The translations under genes were made by a program, and so were the position numbers. A stretch of DNA of 64,000 nt. Source: Luidia sarsii. Taxonomy: Eukaryota > Echinodermata > Asteroidea > Paxillosida > Luidiidae. Shown here piece by piece: positions 60,001 through 64,000 of the stretch. The notes beneath the pieces are model-generated. The model did not search any database. It was not told where the DNA came from and was given only the letters and a program-made list of their open reading frames with translations. The DNA lies in NCBI GenBank assembly GCA_949987565.1, contig OX465107.1, positions 2,183,684 through 2,247,683 of the forward strand, given 5' to 3'. Each line of letters opens with the position of its first letter. The stretch's first letter is position 1.

Positions 60001-60272
60001 GGAAGAGTAACCATCCTCTCGTTTACTATGACCAAGATAAGTCCAGTGGAAATGCGGCTTTTTTGACAGATGCCGGACGGCCACTCACTCTGGAAGTCGT
60101 ACTCGCTGAAGCGGCGGTTGTAGCGGCCCGTGACGGCGGCATCAAACTCGGAGTTGCCGTACAGCTGCTGGGAGAAGTGCTGTCGGGCGGGCAACTCCTC
60201 CAGGAGTTTCTCAATCTCCACGTGGTCCACTTTGGACCTGGTGGGCCTCTCGCCCATGAGAATGACTGTGTC
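30024..60272 (-). CDS. SLC4A2-like: Gene B: diverged AE-type anion exchanger, 5' end missing
   Basis: A second SLC4 AE-type exchanger in the same orientation as gene A and upstream of it. Exons found in transcript order: 60089-60272, 57270-57922, 55364-55413 (uncertain), 54276-54451, 43696-43811, 42846-43044, 42291-42429, 41363-41561, 40503-40829, 38847-39051, 37670-37891, 36791-36939, 35813-36007, 35102-35491, 34089-34178, 33625-33791, 32291-32544, 31380-31549, 30438-30611, 30024-30071. Phases agree throughout and most membrane-domain exons have the same length as in A (254, 170, 167, 195, 149 nt). The transport Glu, the VRxVxH Arg and the KHHPD Lys are kept. The K-L-x-K motif is lost. The initiator exon is not found. 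Transport activity is likely but the substrate may differ. Confidence 0.93.
30438..30611 (-). CDS. SLC4A2-like: Gene B exon 20: last membrane segments
   Basis: 58 codons, phase 0 both ends. [13 protein letters not shown] and [20 protein letters not shown] match gene A exon 21. Confidence 0.95.
30612..31215. repeat. Polypurine tract GAGGAA/GGAGAT against a 3' splice site
   Basis: About 600 bases of A and G on the plus strand begin within a few bases of the exon 20 acceptor 'catccttcag'. In the transcript this is one long polypyrimidine tract. Confidence 0.92.
31380..31549 (-). CDS. SLC4A2-like: Gene B exon 19: [10 protein letters not shown] and KHHPD segment
   Basis: 170 nt like gene A exon 20, phase 1 in, phase 0 out (ATG|gtaggc). 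[20 protein letters not shown] and [13 protein letters not shown] are present; the AE1 K851-equivalent Lys is kept. Confidence 0.96.
31735..31965. mobile_element. Palindromic 'GCCGGTAACTCTTTTCAGAGCC' element and a 'TCTATGAAATTGGGCC' end
   Basis: The arms 'aaggtttgcatggtgg...gtggctctgaaaagagccgg' and 'cagagccacacatgcactcc...ggtgtcagcgcaaaccttcc' are inverted repeats. An 'agcagctctatgaaattgggcc' piece follows at 31938. Confidence 0.6.
32291..32544 (-). CDS. SLC4A2-like: Gene B exon 18: GTGFHLD and GPVRTVSH segment
   Basis: 254 nt like gene A exon 19, phase 2 in, phase 1 out. [18 protein letters not shown] resembles the sodium bicarbonate transporter form (KEHKLKKGAGYHLDLF) more than AE2, while GLPWMC and VRTVSH are AE-like. 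Confidence 0.96.
32545..33070. repeat. (GGA)n/(GAG)n triplet tract against a 3' splice site
   Basis: Over 500 bases of GAG, GCA-GGA and GAAGA units start directly at the exon 18 acceptor. The transcript carries (CTC)n. Frames read poly-Glu, poly-Arg, poly-Ser or poly-Leu. Confidence 0.93.
33185..33262. repeat. 'TTTCACCCAACTCATCGTAACTTGTGATC' repeat fragment
   Basis: Matches the arm at 11640 and the copy at 36358. The rest of 33071-33624 shows no other element. Confidence 0.5.
33625..33791 (-). CDS. SLC4A2-like: Gene B exon 17: helix with the transport glutamate
   Basis: 167 nt, phase 0 in, phase 2 out. [18 protein letters not shown] and [12 protein letters not shown]; the Glu matches AE1 E681, but the following S/T-Q-I-T of AEs is replaced by ILLTG. 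Confidence 0.96.
34089..34178 (-). CDS. SLC4A2-like: Gene B exon 16: [10 protein letters not shown] to TYTQ
   Basis: 30 codons, phase 0 both ends, one codon shorter than gene A exon 17. The family VIGDFG becomes AMGNFG: the Asp is lost. DTYTQ is intact. Confidence 0.94.
34220..34550. repeat. Foldback element arm and tRNA-SINE fragment
   Basis: 34225-34400 has the 'gttgcaaactgcttaccaactaaaatgatcc' end and inverted 'aggacctttctcaaaggc' arms. 34437-34540 carries 'ctgcatgtcccgggtatgc' and 'tctcggattcaagtccaagtcc', a degraded SINE. Confidence 0.5.
34745..35000. repeat. 'CCTAAGCCGGGTTTTGGAAAAAGGGCC' repeat
   Basis: Two inverted ends ('gggcccttttccaaaacccggcttaggctcc' and 'cctaagcctaagccgggttttgg') frame 34760-34990. 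Copies at 12270 and 54800. Confidence 0.6.
35102..35491 (-). CDS. SLC4A2-like: Gene B exon 15: long extracellular loop and next helix
   Basis: 130 codons, phase 0 both ends. [16 protein letters not shown], three sequons (NSS, NST, NAS), a Thr/Ser/acid-rich loop about 29 residues longer than in A, then [16 protein letters not shown] and NSSFLGRT. The donor ACG|gtaatc is weaker than average. Confidence 0.93.
35492..35702. repeat. (GGAA)n/(GGGA)n tract against a 3' splice site
   Basis: About 200 bases of 'ggaaggaaggga' lie directly against the exon 15 acceptor 'ctccctgcag'. Confidence 0.93.
35813..36007 (-). CDS. SLC4A2-like: Gene B exon 14: helices 4-5, stilbene motif lost
   Basis: 65 codons as in gene A exon 15. 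[29 protein letters not shown], ending [10 protein letters not shown]. Where AEs have K-L-x-K this has G-L-Y-H. Confidence 0.96.
36358..36470. repeat. 'TTTCACCAAACCCGTCGTAACTTACGATC' repeat fragment
   Basis: Same family as 11640-11815. Between 36471 and 36790 I see no further element. Confidence 0.5.
36791..36939 (-). CDS. SLC4A2-like: Gene B exon 13: [11 protein letters not shown] segment
   Basis: 149 nt like gene A exon 14, phase 1 in, phase 0 out. [14 protein letters not shown] and [18 protein letters not shown] are present. Confidence 0.96.
36970..37086 (+). pseudogene. LINE reverse transcriptase C-terminus, antisense in gene B intron
   Basis: The plus frame reads [14 protein letters not shown]...[14 protein letters not shown] then TAATAA: the classic 'WNSLPDHVV....FK..L' ending of a non-LTR retrotransposon. 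Only about 37 residues remain, starting 30 bases from the exon 13 acceptor. Confidence 0.7.
37670..37891 (-). CDS. SLC4A2-like: Gene B exon 12: start of membrane domain
   Basis: 222 nt, phase 1 both ends. [29 protein letters not shown] and [10 protein letters not shown] correspond to gene A exon 13, with three extra codons. Confidence 0.96.
37975..38650 (+). repeat. SINE copy split by a transposon insertion
   Basis: 37980-38095 ('gctgcgtccgctttgtgctttcc' to 'gagatatacggcagtta') continues at 38565 ('ttaatggttgaattgcttctgactggcgcccccacccc'). The unbroken order is seen at 43320-43400. A 469-bp element separates the halves. Confidence 0.75.
38096..38564. mobile_element. CACTA-like MITE with about 55-bp inverted ends
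   Basis: It begins 'cactatgaacatctaaaccgtg' and ends 'cacggtttagatgtttatagtg'. The inverted ends extend through 'gtgaaaatgtcattt(a/c)gccgtgaaa'. TTA lies on both sides (38093-38095, 38565-38567), fitting the 3-bp duplication and CACTA ends of that superfamily. No transposase. Confidence 0.75.
38847..39051 (-). CDS. SLC4A2-like: Gene B exon 11: end of the cytoplasmic domain
   Basis: 205 nt, phase 0 in, phase 1 out. [25 protein letters not shown] and [15 protein letters not shown] correspond to gene A exon 12, with a shorter basic linker. Confidence 0.95.
39095..39940. repeat. (CACCAT/CCTCAC)n minisatellite with a 162-bp higher-order repeat
   Basis: An 840-bp array of CACCATC and CCTCACC units. 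The marker 'ccacattcaccatcctcacaacc' occurs at 39260 and again 162 bases later, with the same unit order between, so a 162-bp block was duplicated. The poly-His frame across it is not a gene. Confidence 0.9.
40503..40829 (-). CDS. SLC4A2-like: Gene B exon 10: core of the cytoplasmic domain
   Basis: 109 codons, phase 0 both ends. [45 protein letters not shown] and DYHEVGR. It is 27 codons shorter than gene A exon 11 at its start. Confidence 0.95.
41095..41175 (-). repeat. tRNA-derived SINE fragment
   Basis: On the plus strand 'tggactttgagtggatttgaaccagagacttatggttttg' is the reverse of the tRNA 3' half seen elsewhere. Other parts of 40830-41362 are AT-rich and featureless. Confidence 0.45.
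41363..41561 (-). CDS. SLC4A2-like: Gene B exon 9: Ser/Thr-rich variable segment
   Basis: 199 nt, phase 2 in, phase 0 out, occupying the place of the duplicated exons 9/10 of gene A. It reads [19 protein letters not shown] then a Ser/Thr/Ala/Pro-rich stretch. Only one copy is present. Confidence 0.85.
41795..42282. repeat. (GA)n/(GGGAGA)n polypurine tract
   Basis: Nearly 490 bases of 'gagagagggaggg' fill the intron just downstream of the exon 8 donor. Confidence 0.92.
42291..42429 (-). CDS. SLC4A2-like: Gene B exon 8: cytoplasmic domain, LVMLDIPE
   Basis: 139 nt, phase 1 in, phase 2 out (CGCAA|gtaagt). [35 protein letters not shown] correspond to gene A exon 8. The acceptor is 'gtgccaaag', with a weak pyrimidine tract. 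Confidence 0.92.
42846..43044 (-). CDS. SLC4A2-like: Gene B exon 7: cytoplasmic domain, [11 protein letters not shown]
   Basis: 199 nt, phase 0 in, phase 1 out. [34 protein letters not shown] and [11 protein letters not shown]. Close to gene A exon 7 at the DNA level as well. A run of about 20 G (42811-42830) abuts its donor. Confidence 0.97.
43258..43560 (+). repeat. Full-length SINE with tRNA-like 3' part
   Basis: Runs from 'gctgcatccactgtgtgatccctg' through 'gagatatacggcagataacggttgaattgcttctg' and 'gcaaagactagctgacta' to 'ggatagctcagatgggaagagtgcagtgg' and 'cttcaaatcccgggc'. It supplies the unbroken reference for the split copy at 37975. Confidence 0.7.
43696..43811 (-). CDS. SLC4A2-like: Gene B exon 6: HRYDDVGIS segment
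   Basis: 116 nt, phase 1 in, phase 0 out (GAG|gtaatt). [14 protein letters not shown] then basic/Ser-rich to RSHKPHE, aligned with gene A exon 6. Confidence 0.93.
43812..47128. other. Gene B large intron, first part
   Basis: 45380-45560 carries the 'gaagcaagaaataat...agagccatgaaatagggcc' repeat, and 46285-46625 is a diverged relative of the TTAA-flanked MITE ('caatacaacattggg...caatgttgtattgagcc'). 44500-44580 hints at a degraded LINE end. No exon seen. Confidence 0.5.
47133..47282. mobile_element. Small TTAA-flanked MITE, second family
   Basis: The ends 'ctctttcactacgga' and 'cgtacggaaagag' are inverted and flanked by TTAA at 47129-47132 and 47283-47286. Inside, 'gagccgatgtatcggc' occurs twice and is itself a palindrome. 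Confidence 0.75.
47690..48850. repeat. Cluster of palindromic and 'CATAGAGCCGCTTAAGC' repeats
   Basis: 47995-48165 has 'cgaaacgtcgagttcctccggttcttttcagaaccacactt' and 'acatggtgtcaccgcaaacc'. 48695-48850 is the 'gggccaatctcatagagccgcttaagcaccc' family. Confidence 0.55.
48890..49065 (+). repeat. 'GTCATTCTGCCTTTGAGAAAG' repeat with foldback arm
   Basis: 'cccttccctttgatctcaccctacgag' to 'ctaggatcaaaaacttcaggccctcctaatttttg'. The same order is seen at 19665 and 60740. Confidence 0.5.
49600..49885. mobile_element. Palindromic 'CGAAACGTTGAGTTACCGGCT' element, good copy
   Basis: The left arm 'ggttggcggtgacaccatgg...gtgcggctctgagaagagccagtaactcaacgtttcggg' is answered by 'cccgaaacgttgagttaccggc...catacatggtgtcactgcaaacctcc', with 'aggagactgagtctgacttgagtatcctgac' in the loop. 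Confidence 0.65.
50625..50957 (+). pseudogene. LINE C-terminal domain fragment with one in-frame stop
   Basis: The frame reads [41 protein letters not shown], a TAG at 50838-50840, then [38 protein letters not shown] and TGA. This is the C-terminal part of a reverse transcriptase polyprotein ('R..WYGHV.R......GRP...W...I..D......A.DR..WR'). A tail 'atgatgatgatga' follows. Confidence 0.72.
51495..51900. repeat. (GGGCA)n pentanucleotide array
   Basis: About 400 bases of 'gggca' units; the middle 180 bases are perfect and the edges degrade to 'ggccagggca'. The intron continues without exons to 52295. Confidence 0.95.
52296..52626. mobile_element. TTAA-flanked MITE (piggyBac-like), copy 2
   Basis: 'agcccctacacaacattggtcg' and 'accaatgttgtgtaggggct' are inverted ends, flanked by TTAA at 52292-52295 and 52627-52630. 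The interior matches the copy at 5318-5685 over its full length. Confidence 0.82.
52930..53205. repeat. Three diverged 'GACCATGAAATC..CAGGCAAGGCT' units
   Basis: 'ttgaaattcagcatctcaggcaaggctctgttgtgc', 'atgaaatcttagcacctcaggcaaggctttgtttgc' and 'atgaaacctgaaggcctaaggcatggctctttgtgc' are spaced 80-120 bases apart, an old tandem duplication. Confidence 0.45.
53640..53745 (+). repeat. Partial palindromic element arm
   Basis: 'caggttcttttcagaaccatacctcttcctttaagagac...catggtgttcaccgcaaaccttcctat' is one arm of the family at 62750-62985. Confidence 0.5.
53961..54275 (-). CDS. SLC4A2-like: Gene B exon 5 extension (possible alternative 5' splice site)
   Basis: The exon 5 frame stays open past its donor through 315 GC-rich bases to CATCCAGG|gtaaag, a good donor in the same phase 1. 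It would add 105 residues including [13 protein letters not shown] and KKRSVSLL. Homology supports the short form as the main product. Confidence 0.4.
54276..54451 (-). CDS. SLC4A2-like: Gene B exon 5: [17 protein letters not shown] segment, alternative ends
   Basis: Ends CTGCAGCGCATCGCAA|gtgagt (phase 1), giving IAS-HRYDDV across the junction, which aligns with AE2 LMKSHRFEDV. The 5' edge is uncertain: acceptors 'cttccag' (54451), 'agtag', 'gcgcag' all give phase 2 entry, and 'atctgcag' (54411) gives phase 0 entry direct from exon 3. A second donor at 53961 gives a longer in-frame form. Confidence 0.75.
54680..55165. repeat. SINE body and 'CCTAAGCCAGGTTTTGGAAAAGGGCCCC' repeat
   Basis: 54693-54810 is the SINE 5' body. 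54805-55160 is a palindromic element with inverted 'caaagaactccaacctgtgtttt' and 'aacacaggttggagttctttg' in the centre and 'gcctgagcctaagccaggttttgg' at the end. Confidence 0.6.
55364..55413 (-). CDS. SLC4A2-like: Gene B candidate micro-exon 4
   Basis: 50 nt between 'cgtttctctccag' and AAAAG|gtcagc, read [16 protein letters not shown]. Phase 0 in and phase 2 out are exactly those of gene A exon 4, but the sequence shows no clear similarity to it and the donor is weak. Confidence 0.3.
55620..55935. mobile_element. Foldback 'CCTAGCAGGACCTTTCTCAAAGGC' element, multiple arms
   Basis: 'gttgcaaacttattactgactaaaa' end, then several direct and inverted arms ('atcctagcaggacctttc', 'gggtcctgctaggatcg'). 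Confidence 0.6.
56690..56890. repeat. (ATCCC/ATTCC)n pentanucleotide repeat
   Basis: Imperfect 'ccatcccattccatcc' units in the intron between exons 3 and 4. 56891-57269 shows no supported feature. Confidence 0.88.
57270..57922 (-). CDS. SLC4A2-like: Gene B exon 3: long acidic N-terminal region
   Basis: 653 nt (217 codons plus 2 nt), phase 1 in, phase 0 out (GTGAAG|gtgaga). Starts [17 protein letters not shown], then [13 protein letters not shown] and a long Gly/Pro/Glu-rich stretch ending ESVEKVK. The place and phases equal gene A exon 3, but the His tracts are absent and the donor is GT. Confidence 0.88.
57995..58515. repeat. Foldback arms around a (CAACCCATCC)n repeat
   Basis: 'tttgagagagggcctgctaggatcaaaatgtcaggccc' (58000-58042) and 'gcctgacgtttcgatcc...cctgttaggatcgaaacgtcaggcc' (58435-58503) enclose a 'cccatcccaac' array at 58185-58380. 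Confidence 0.65.
58516..58947 (+). other. Unexplained open frame on the antisense strand of gene B intron 2
   Basis: An open frame of about 140 codons reads [37 protein letters not shown] and ends TRstop. I recognise no domain. It starts inside a repeat arm and has no evident promoter or splice signal. It could be a transposon remnant or chance. Confidence 0.25.
59385..59835. repeat. Repeat fragments in gene B intron 2
   Basis: 59385-59500 matches the 'gggcccaatttcatgactctgctttata...gacaacctaaatttcaacggcga' family. 59650-59830 is a foldback arm pair ending 'cagtcagtgagcagcttgaacc'. Confidence 0.5.
60089..60272 (-). CDS. SLC4A2-like: Gene B exon 2: N-terminal segment
   Basis: 184 nt, phase 0 in, phase 1 out (CAGA|gtgagt). 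[21 protein letters not shown], ending [12 protein letters not shown], like AE2 SYNDEDFEYHRH. Same phases as gene A exon 2. The ATG exon should lie upstream. Confidence 0.88.
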
Positions 60273-60304
60273 CTGGAGGAGGGAGAAAAAGGGGAGGGGG
60301 GAAA

Positions 60305-60740
60305 ATGGAAAAGTGAGTGTATATGGCACGGGAAAAAAAACAGGGGAAAGAGTCAGGGATGGGCATGGAAAACAGAGGAGAGAATGGCATGGAAGACATC
60401 AGGGGAGAACGTTTGGGAATGGTTATGGAAAAACAAAAATGGAAGTTAGGGAATGACATAGAAAACAGAGGAGGAAGTGAGGGAATTGCATGGAAAACAG
60501 GGAAGAACGTTAGGGAATGGTTATCATAATGGAAGGAGTCAGGAAGGAGAGGAAGGAGTCAGGGAATGGCATGGAAAATGGGAGAAAGTGAGGGAATTAA
60601 GGTCAATGAAAACAGAGGAAGGAGTCAGGGAATGGCATGGAAAACAGAGATAGAATTATGGGAATTAAATAGGAAACAGGGAAGTGAGGGAAGAAATGGC
60701 ATAGAAAACAGTGGAAGTAAGGGAATGACATGGAATGATC
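60305..60740. repeat. Imperfect 'GGGAATGGCATGGAAAACAGAGGA' minisatellite
   Basis: Repeated 'catggaaaacagaggagagaatgg' and 'gaagtgagggaattgcatgg' units directly upstream (in the transcript) of gene B exon 2. Confidence 0.8.
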
Positions 60741-60859
60741 CCATCTCTGCTGCTCTGACTTTCCCTTTGCTCTCAGATTTATCCTGGTCTGTCAACAAGC
60801 CTTCCTCCACCTTCACTCAACCATATCTTTCTGCTCCAGTTCCTTCAGATATTAATTGT

Positions 60860-61375
60860 TGTCCTTGTCATTCTGTCTTTGGTAAAAAAAGGTCCCGCTT
60901 GAATCGAAACAGTCAGGCCGTCGTAAATTCATTTGTTTGAGATTTCCTGATACTATTAAACAGGTGTCCAAAATCCAGAGAATGTTAGTGCTGGAGTTAA
61001 ACAATGCTTTACAAATATTGGCAAAGAAACCTTTGACTGGACCAGGACTTGAGCCCATGGCCTCTGGAGTAACGTACCAGCACTCTTCCATCTCAGCCAT
61101 CCGGCCATTTTTTCATGCTTTAAAAACAGGCATCTTTGGTCTCCATGGACAAGGCATCTGCCTGAACTGCAAGTCATTTATTTCATTAGTATAGGAGGGT
61201 TTGCGGTGACACCGTGTATAATATAAGGTCTCTTAAAGAAGAGGTGTGGTTCTGAAAAGGAGTGTTAAGTCGACGTTCCAGCCAGTATGCTCTGGCCATC
61301 ATCAGGAGAATCATACAGTATACATTATACATGGTGTCACCACAAACCCTCCTATAGTGCTTCACCCACCATGCG
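60860..61375. repeat. Foldback arm, SINE fragment and palindromic element
   Basis: 60865-60920 'cattctgtctttgg...ggtcccgcttgaatcg'; 60990-61110 a minus-strand tRNA-like SINE ('gacttgagcccatggcctctgg'); 61190-61370 'gtttgcggtgacaccgtgtataatataaggtctctta...ggtgtcaccacaaaccctcctat'. Confidence 0.55.
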
Positions 61376-62130
61376 AACCACTTATTTATAATTATTTCAT
61401 TAGCATACCGGTAGGTTTCTGAATATGAGCATGTACTTGTCGCTGAACTAGCATGGAGCCGTAAAACTTGACATCTGCTCAAATGGCAACAGACGGTTTT
61501 CCCATTACAATAGATACAGAACGCGTTTCATCGACAGTCCTTGAATTTTAGTTATTGAATTTAAATCCTTTCGTTTTGGGCAATCGCCCTGCCGGCTTAT
61601 ACAGAGGCATTTAACGATCGGAACCCCCTACTCGTGAATTTTCATTGAAGCTTGAAATTTACGCAGGACAGGTGGTGAGGAGATGGTCATTTAGGCATAT
61701 TTTCTTTTGGCAGGTTAACCATTAGGCCACCATGCCAGTGATATATCTTTAGCATGAAAGATAAATCTTTAATTAATATAAGACAGCGTGCTTTGGATCA
61801 GACGTGGACTGTCTTTAATGTCAATGACTTGGCATATATATGAGCCGCAGAACACCTCGGACAGAATGATAAATTACCGAGACAGTCAAGAAAAAAAGAC
61901 TGGAAAATATAAATCTTCAGTCAAGTGGATTCTGCTTACTAATTGACAACTGCTTGATATATACAGCCTTTGGGAGATATGATGGAAGAAAAATCGGAAA
62001 AATTACTGACAGGTAGATTGGATTTTTTTTTGGACAGAGGACGACAACCAGTGACCCAATTCCTGATAATTTTGGGATCAAAAATAATATTTCTCTACAG
62101 TGTCCAGAGGCTATGTTTTCCTGACTGAAT
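61376..62130. other. AT-rich DNA without recognised features
   Basis: I see no gene, exon or repeat family member. The missing first exon of gene B could lie here or beyond the window. Confidence 0.4.
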
Positions 62131-62149
62131 GTATCATCAGTTGGAAGCT

Positions 62150-62512
62150 ATTGTTGTTAAGATCGAAAAACAGAAATGTTCACAGATTTACATGAAACTC
62201 ATACAGTTTGAAGATGATTATGGTAGAAACCTCGCACTGAAATATTTCTGCCTAAAATGCTGTATTTTTTTAGAAAAGAGTAAAGAAATCATTTACGTCT
62301 CACCCCTACAGTAGATCTAAACGATTTTTCCCGAACAATTTGTTCAATTTGCTGCATTTTCGCAAAACAAATGAAGCGGTTTTCACTACTTTCTCGAGAC
62401 TCGGTTGGCGGATTGAGCTGAAATTTTCACAGGTGTGCTATTTCATGCATATATTGGATCAGACAACGTATGGATGCTATTCTTTGACCTCGACCAATGT
62501 TGTGTTATCCCT
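62150..62512. mobile_element. Degraded TTAA-type MITE, copy 3, inverted
   Basis: 'cacagatttacatgaaactcatacagtttgaagatg' to 'gagctgaaattttcacaggtgtgctatttcatgc' and 'catagatgctattctttgacctcgaccaatgttgtg'-like end match the copies at 5318 and 52296. The left terminus is damaged. Confidence 0.65.
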
Positions 62513-62734
62513 TTATCCCTCGTGTGAATTGGAAGTTTAACGGCATTTAAAGTGCGCATTTTGGCTCACGTACATGCAGCTTTGGGCAAGTGTTATTGCC
62601 CATACTGGTCGGGCCTGGGAGCCCAGGGGGACTCCTGTTCCCCCAGTGTTGGTTGGACGTCGGGTCTGGTGTGGCCCACAATTTGAAGCAATCTATCCCT
62701 GGTATTCCCCATTAATCTGTAAGACTTAAGGCTT

Positions 62735-62985
62735 TGCATGGTGGGTGAATCAATATAGGAAGGTTTGCGGTGACACCATGTATAAGGTCTCTTATTAAAG
62801 AAAGAGGTGTGGTTCTGAAAAGAACCTGAGTGGTAACTCGACGTTTCGACCAGTATGCTCTGGCCAGAGCATACTGATGACGGCCAGAGCATACTGGTCG
62901 AAATGTCGAGTTACCACTCAGGTTTTTTTCAGAACCACATCTCTTCCTTTAAATACATGGTGTCACCGCAAACCTTCCTATATTG
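62735..62985. mobile_element. Palindromic 'GGTAACTCGACGTTTCGACCAGTATGC' element, best copy
   Basis: The left arm 'ataggaaggtttgcggtgacaccatgtataagg' through 'ctcgacgtttcgaccagtatgctctggcc' is matched by 'ggccagagcatactggtcgaaatgtcgagttacc' through 'catggtgtcaccgcaaaccttcctatat'. Both arms exceed 100 bases. Confidence 0.72.
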
Positions 62986-63309
62986 ACCATTAATCTGGTA
63001 TCCCAAGTTGAGTTAAACACAAACAAGGCTGTGGCACAATGTCAATGATTTGCGTCCTGTGTGCTTTATTTTGAGTCTCAGTATAATGCTGGATTAATGC
63101 GCTGTGCCTTTACCGCTTGAACTATTTAGTATGGGATAAATTCTTCCACAATGTTCTTGGGAAACACTGGTGCATTGATTCACAGGTCTTTGGTTCAAAT
63201 CTGAGTTCGGCCACTTTAGTTGATTTTTATAAATGCTTATATAATGGCCACCAAGCTATCAATTGCAAACTGCGAGTCTGCTTTTAGTTGTCAATCCTCA
63301 TTTTAAAGG

Positions 63310-63475
63310 TGATATACAAAACTGCTTACTGACTAAAATTACCAAAATGCAAATCATAAAATTTAGTGGGCCTGACGTTTCGATCCTAGCAGGACCTTTC
63401 TCAAAAGCAGAGTGACAAGGTCCTGCTAGGATCGAAACGTCAGGCCCACTAGATTTTAAAATCTTCATGTAAATT
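63310..63475. mobile_element. Compact foldback 'CGATCCTAGCAGGACC' element
   Basis: 'aaaatttagtgggcctgacgtttcgatcctagcaggacctttctc' is followed almost at once by its inverse 'ggtcctgctaggatcgaaacgtcaggcccactagatttt'. The two arms are nearly identical. Confidence 0.72.
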
Positions 63476-63509
63476 TGAGAGTGACCACTCAGCTTTTCAA
63501 TCAAACCAC

Positions 63510-63835
63510 CCCAGGGCCCAATTTCATAGAGCCGCTTAAGTGTGAAAATCTGCTAAGCAGGAAAAGTCTTCCTTGTGTAAACACGATTACAAACCGCACG
63601 GCAATGTGATGTCAATTGCTTTTGACTTGTATTCCACTACCTCTTGAATTGCCACGAAACAAAAGTGCAGTTAGGTCGGCAAGGTGACCCCTATGAATCC
63701 TGACTTTTTGTGCTTAAGCAAATTTCAGATTTACATTTGGTAATTTTAGTCAGTTAAGCAGTTTGCAACATTTTTGTATATCACCTTAAGCAAATTTCGG
63801 CGCTTAAGCTGCTCTATGAAATTGGCCCCTGGCGT
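63510..63835. mobile_element. 'GGGCCCAATTTCATAGAGCCGCTTAAG' foldback element, best copy
   Basis: Inverted ends 'agggcccaatttcatagagccgcttaag' and 'cttaagctgctctatgaaattggcccct'. Interior as at 1914-2152, with a foreign 'tttagtcagttaagcagtttgcaac' piece at 63740-63780. 63836-64000 shows nothing more. Confidence 0.7.
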
Positions 63836-64000
63836 TCAGCACCACCTACAACCCAGCGGTTAACCACTGTGACTTGCGACAAGCAATCAATAAGCATTGG
63901 CGGTATATCCAAAGCAACGGACACCTCACAGAGATATAACCAAACCCACCCCTCATTGCTTACAAAAAAGCCAAAAACATACATGAAATGATAGTACGGG

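Overview
The window is animal nuclear DNA with intron-rich genes, long AT-rich non-coding stretches and many interspersed repeats. I see nothing bacterial or organellar. The repeat families (tRNA-derived SINEs, small foldback elements, elements carrying 'AATTTCATAGAGCCGCTTAAGC', ends of LINE reverse transcriptases) and the single-type AE transporters suggest a marine invertebrate deuterostome such as an echinoderm, hemichordate or cephalochordate. That placement is inference; the gene content is read directly.

Two protein-coding genes dominate. Both lie on the minus strand, head to tail, and encode SLC4-family chloride/bicarbonate anion exchangers of the AE (SLC4A1/2/3) type. Gene A (CDS 21027 down to 965) is complete: 22 coding exons, splice phases agreeing at every junction, and a sum of 4059 nt (1352 codons plus stop). 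It has a long AE2/AE3-like cytoplasmic N-terminus with poly-His and acidic tracts, a full membrane domain, and a C-terminus ending MPV as in vertebrate AEs. Gene B (60272 down to 30024) is a diverged paralogue with nearly the same exon/intron plan. About 20 exons are found; the start codon exon was not found and is probably upstream of the window. B keeps the transport glutamate but lacks the stilbene-reactive K-L-x-K motif, has its own glycosylated extracellular loop and a short acidic tail. The two genes look like a tandem duplication followed by divergence.

Layout: 1-964 is the 3' flank of A; 965-21131 is gene A; 21132-30023 is intergenic DNA with repeats and one LINE 3' end; 30024-60272 is gene B, with a 10.5-kb intron (43812-54275) full of repeats; 60273-64000 is intron 1 or 5' flank of B and is almost all repeats. 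Introns hold long polypurine tracts (polypyrimidine on the coding strand, often directly against the 3' splice site), a 19-bp minisatellite on both sides of one exon, TTAA-flanked MITEs, a CACTA-like MITE inserted in a SINE, and degraded LINE fragments.

The most interesting observations are a duplicated 40-codon exon in A that the reading phases allow only as an optional addition; a GC-AG intron in A where B has GT-AG; two in-frame alternative donors in B; loss of the stilbene motif in B; and transposon insertions that can be dated or proven from copies inside the window.
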